DNA of 64,000 nt. Origin: an uncultured Clostridium sp. (GTDB lineage Bacteria > Bacillota > Clostridia > Clostridiales > Clostridiaceae). The translations under genes were made by a program, and so were the position numbers. Under the pieces are notes generated by a model. That model ran no database searches. It worked only from the letters and a program-made list of their open reading frames with translations, and was not told the DNA's origin. Every line of letters begins with the position of its first letter. Position 1 is the first letter of the stretch. Location of the stretch: positions 248,001 through 312,000 of the forward strand of contig NZ_CAMQZG010000001.1 in NCBI RefSeq assembly GCF_947039605.1, read 5' to 3'. This document shows, one piece after another, positions 61,858 to 64,000 of the stretch.

Positions 61858-63372
61858 TTAATAAACTGATAATTTCTTCTCGAGTCTTCCTTGAAGGAAA
61901 CTAAAGAATAAAATTACAATCCAATAAATTAATGCAGCAATTACATAAGGTTCAAAGAATCTATAACTTGCTGCTGCTATCATTTGAGCCTGTGCAAGTA
62001 TCTCTACAACCCCAAGTGTAAATGCAAGTGATGAACTTTTGATATTATCTATAAATACATTTCCAAGCGGTGGTATTGCAATCCTAAAAGCTTGTGGAAG
62101 TACTATTCTTCTAAGACCTTGTGCTCTTGTCATTCCAAGTGAATAACATGCTTCCATCTGTCCATCATCTATAGCATCTATTGATGATCTTAATACCTCT
62201 GCTATATAAGCAGATGAATTTAAACCTATCCCTATTATAGCTGCAAAATATGCTGACATATCTCTAAGCTCTGGAATTATCTGTGGTAATCCAAAGTATA
62301 AAAGGAATAATTGAACTAGAAGAGGTGTCCCTCTAAAGAATGATATATAAACTTCTACTAGTTGCTTTAAAACAGGAACTTTATAAACTCTAACAACCGC
62401 TAGAATAAGTCCTATTACAAGCCCTATTATCATAGAAACTATAGCTATGATAAGTGTAGTTTTAAGTCCAACTAAAACTTTCGGGAAAATTTCTTTTGCA
62501 TATGAAAAATCGAATGCATTTGTTCTACTTGCATTTGCATTTACTTTATCATTTCCAGTAATAGCTCCAACATTATCTGAATCACCTAATGATGTTACAT
62601 TAGTTTTAAGCCATTTTTCTGATATAGCTTTAAGAGTACCATCTGCTCTCATTGTATTTATTGCACCATTAATTTTAGTTATTAACTTAGCATTTTCTGG
62701 TGTTTTTGCAAATGGATATGCATTTTCCAATGGTTTAATTGGCTTTCCAACTATTTTTAAAGGTAATTTACCTTTATTAATCATCATTGCAGCTGAAACT
62801 CTATCAATTACAACAGCATCAATTCTACCAAGCATCAATTGATTAAATGCTACATTAGTATCTTGATATGTTTTAATCCCTATATCTCCACTCTTATCTG
62901 CAGCCTTAATCATAGCCTCATAGTTGCTTCCAAGGTCAACCCCTACTGTTTTGCCTTTTAAATCTGATAAGTCTGTAATGCCCTTCTCATCATTTCTAAC
63001 AACTATTTGTGCCCCTGTATAAACTGAAGGCTCCGTAAAGTAATATTTTTCTTTTCTTTCATTAGTTATACTTATCTGATTTGCTATTGTATTAACCTTA
63101 CCTGAATCTAACATTCCAAAAAGTCCACTAAATGACGCTGTCTTAAACTCTACTTTATAGCCTAGTCTTTTTCCAATGTCATTCCAAACATCAACCTCAA
63201 ATCCTTGTATTTTATCTCCCTCTTTAAATGTAAATGGATAATATGTCCCCGACATAGCTACTGTTATCACTTTTTTATTACTCTTTTGATTTTGTGAATA
63301 ATATTGATAACCAAAGAAACCTATAATTGCAATTAAAATTATTGATATGATTATTGCTAATTTCTTTTTCAT
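61858..63372 (-). CDS. Amino acid ABC transporter substrate-binding/permease fusion
   Basis: 504 residues: one N-terminal membrane anchor (about 5-24), a periplasmic-type solute-binding domain (about 35-265, 'VAMSGTYYPFTFKEGDKIQGFEVDVW', 'LKGKTVGVDLGSNYE') and then a HisM/GlnP-type permease (about 290-504) with 'FRGTPLLVQLFLLYFGLPQ' and the EAA loop 'EACYSLGMTRAQGLRRIVLPQAFR'. Such fusions dimerise, so one gene supplies binding and transport. Binding-site composition and the CymR-like palindrome upstream make cystine or a cystine-like compound a candidate; this is an inference. AGGAGG ribosome site. Confidence 0.92.
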   Translation of the reverse strand: MKKKLAIIISIILIAIIGFFGYQYYSQNQKSNKKVITVAMSGTYYPFTFKEGDKIQGFEVDVWNDIGKRLGYKVEFKTASFSGLFGMLDSGKVNTIANQISITNERKEKYYFTEPSVYTGAQIVVRNDEKGITDLSDLKGKTVGVDLGSNYEAMIKAADKSGDIGIKTYQDTNVAFNQLMLGRIDAVVIDRVSAAMMINKGKLPLKIVGKPIKPLENAYPFAKTPENAKLITKINGAINTMRADGTLKAISEKWLKTNVTSLGDSDNVGAITGNDKVNANASRTNAFDFSYAKEIFPKVLVGLKTTLIIAIVSMIIGLVIGLILAVVRVYKVPVLKQLVEVYISFFRGTPLLVQLFLLYFGLPQIIPELRDMSAYFAAIIGIGLNSSAYIAEVLRSSIDAIDDGQMEACYSLGMTRAQGLRRIVLPQAFRIAIPPLGNVFIDNIKSSSLAFTLGVVEILAQAQMIAAASYRFFEPYVIAALIYWIVILFFSFLQGRLEKKLSVY

Positions 63373-63401
63373 TAATAAACCTCCTAAATTCTATTCACAA
63401 T

Positions 63402-63426
63402 AATTCCGATAGATTTTATCAGAATT
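63402..63426 (-). promoter_or_regulatory. CymR-like palindrome upstream of the amino acid ABC transporter
   Basis: AATTCCGATA and TATCAGAATT, 10-bp arms with one mismatch and a 5-bp spacer, ending in GGAATT on the minus strand. 30 bases upstream of the ATG. A possible -10 (TAAAAT) lies in it. Confidence 0.5.
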
Positions 63427-63576
63427 AAATTTTGCAAAAAATTAAATAAATTTAAACCATAAATTTATTTTCCCCATTAATCTGTTATTTATTTCTTTCT
63501 TCTATTTTGTGTAATTATATTGTAATTTATAATTGTGAAATTTGTATGAAAATTTAATTTTTATTTTTCCTTAAAA

Positions 63577-63622
63577 TAAAAAAATTCGATTATATTAAAA
63601 ATAACTTTCTAATATAATCGAA
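63577..63622 (-). terminator. Terminator after the right-edge membrane protein
   Basis: TTCGATTATATTA and TAATATAATCGAA, perfect 13-bp stem, followed by TTTTTTT on the minus strand. Confidence 0.93.
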
Positions 63623-63636
63623 CTCTTTTTTAAAAT

Positions 63637-64000
63637 TTATTTTGCATAATCTCTAAAAATAATTATTTTTCCTACTTCAATAAATACAAGGGCTATTTGT
63701 CCTACAAATAAAACAACATAACTTCCTATAAAATCAAAGTGAGGGATTATTCTAATTAAATAAGATACTGATATTACTATAAATGAAACAATCATAAGTC
63801 CTAAAACTTTTAATATTGCTTGCCCATCTGTTTTTCCTAGTAAAGCTAAAGTTTTCTTAAAAGCTGCAAATACTTTCATATCATCTATCATTATTGCTGG
63901 AATTATAAATGATGTTAAAAGTGCTGTTATGCCTCCAATTACTATTGTTAAAATAACTGAGAATGCATATCCTGCACTACCTATATATATAGCTATTAAA
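63637..64000 (-). CDS. Membrane protein (partial, N-terminus off the right edge)
   Basis: The frame is open to the window edge and ends at 63637 after about 121 visible residues. The methionine at 63891 is internal, since the coding sequence continues upstream of it ('LIAIYIGSAGYAFSVILTIV' and onward). At least four hydrophobic segments and a charged loop 'MKVFAAFKKTLALLGKTDGQ'. The C-terminus 'KIIIFRDYAK' is basic. The family is not recognised; a multi-helix membrane protein of the type often called hypothetical in clostridia. Confidence 0.7.
   Translation of the reverse strand, partial: LIAIYIGSAGYAFSVILTIVIGGITALLTSFIIPAIMIDDMKVFAAFKKTLALLGKTDGQAILKVLGLMIVSFIVISVSYLIRIIPHFDFIGSYVVLFVGQIALVFIEVGKIIIFRDYAK

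Overview
The window is a contiguous stretch of chromosome from a low-GC, AT-rich, anaerobic spore-forming firmicute. It most resembles Clostridium sensu stricto. Supporting signs are strong AGGAGG-type ribosome sites, many TTGACA-N17-TATAAT promoters, U-rich intrinsic terminators, a YtaF-type sporulation membrane protein, FabV and FabK enoyl reductases, a FemX-like enzyme and iron alcohol dehydrogenases. I saw no rRNA, tRNA, CRISPR array, intact insertion sequence or prophage. Both ends cut a gene.

Layout. 1-1294: partial membrane glycosyltransferase. 1564-12825: a nine-gene branched-chain amino acid operon on the minus strand (ilvN-cimA-leuC-leuD-leuB-ilvD-ilvB-leuA-ilvC). It has one consensus promoter and a leader terminator but no recognisable T-box. 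13073-22362: UV-damage endonuclease, YtaF/MntP-like protein, DbpA-type helicase, MATE exporter, FabV and FabK with matching FabT-like operators, and an APC amino acid permease. 22782-30711: a signalling block with two paralogous membrane GGDEF proteins flanking a two-component system and a DUF2975/XRE pair. 30842-43080: mostly redox and stress functions: flavodoxin-ferredoxin, two iron alcohol dehydrogenases, HxlR, FetAB with PadR, an orphan LytTR regulator, an OhrR-like regulator, an MBL hydrolase, a glutathione peroxidase, and an ECF sigma factor with a DUF4179 partner.

43441-48183 encodes a 1580-residue repeat protein with no signal peptide. It carries a GEVED-like region, seven DUF11 repeats and a SipL/DUF3794-like end, which suggests a spore-surface protein made in the mother cell. 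48414-52584 is a sulfur-transfer (persulfide) module: two BFD-like ferredoxins, a CoA-disulfide reductase fused to rhodanese, TusA and DsrE-like domains, an ArsR regulator and a single-domain rhodanese. The last three transcription units share one operator sequence. 52947-64000 holds an M42 peptidase, a thioesterase, a membrane MutS-like ATPase, a FemX-like transferase, CheV, a divergent Nramp transporter with a Fur-like box, an amino acid ABC transporter with a CymR-like palindrome, and a partial membrane protein.

The most informative non-coding signals are these: an identical 20-bp operator at the divergent arsR/rhodanese promoters with a related copy before the CoA-disulfide reductase; tandem palindromes at fetAB; FabT-like boxes at fabV and fabK; an OhrR-like box at the peroxidase gene; a short peptide gene (11 residues) with a perfect promoter and Shine-Dalgarno; and a hairpin between the Shine-Dalgarno and start codon of the UV endonuclease. 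No single region is clearly an undescribed defence or mobile system. The leaderless DUF11-DUF3794 protein and the short-peptide transcript are the least explained items.
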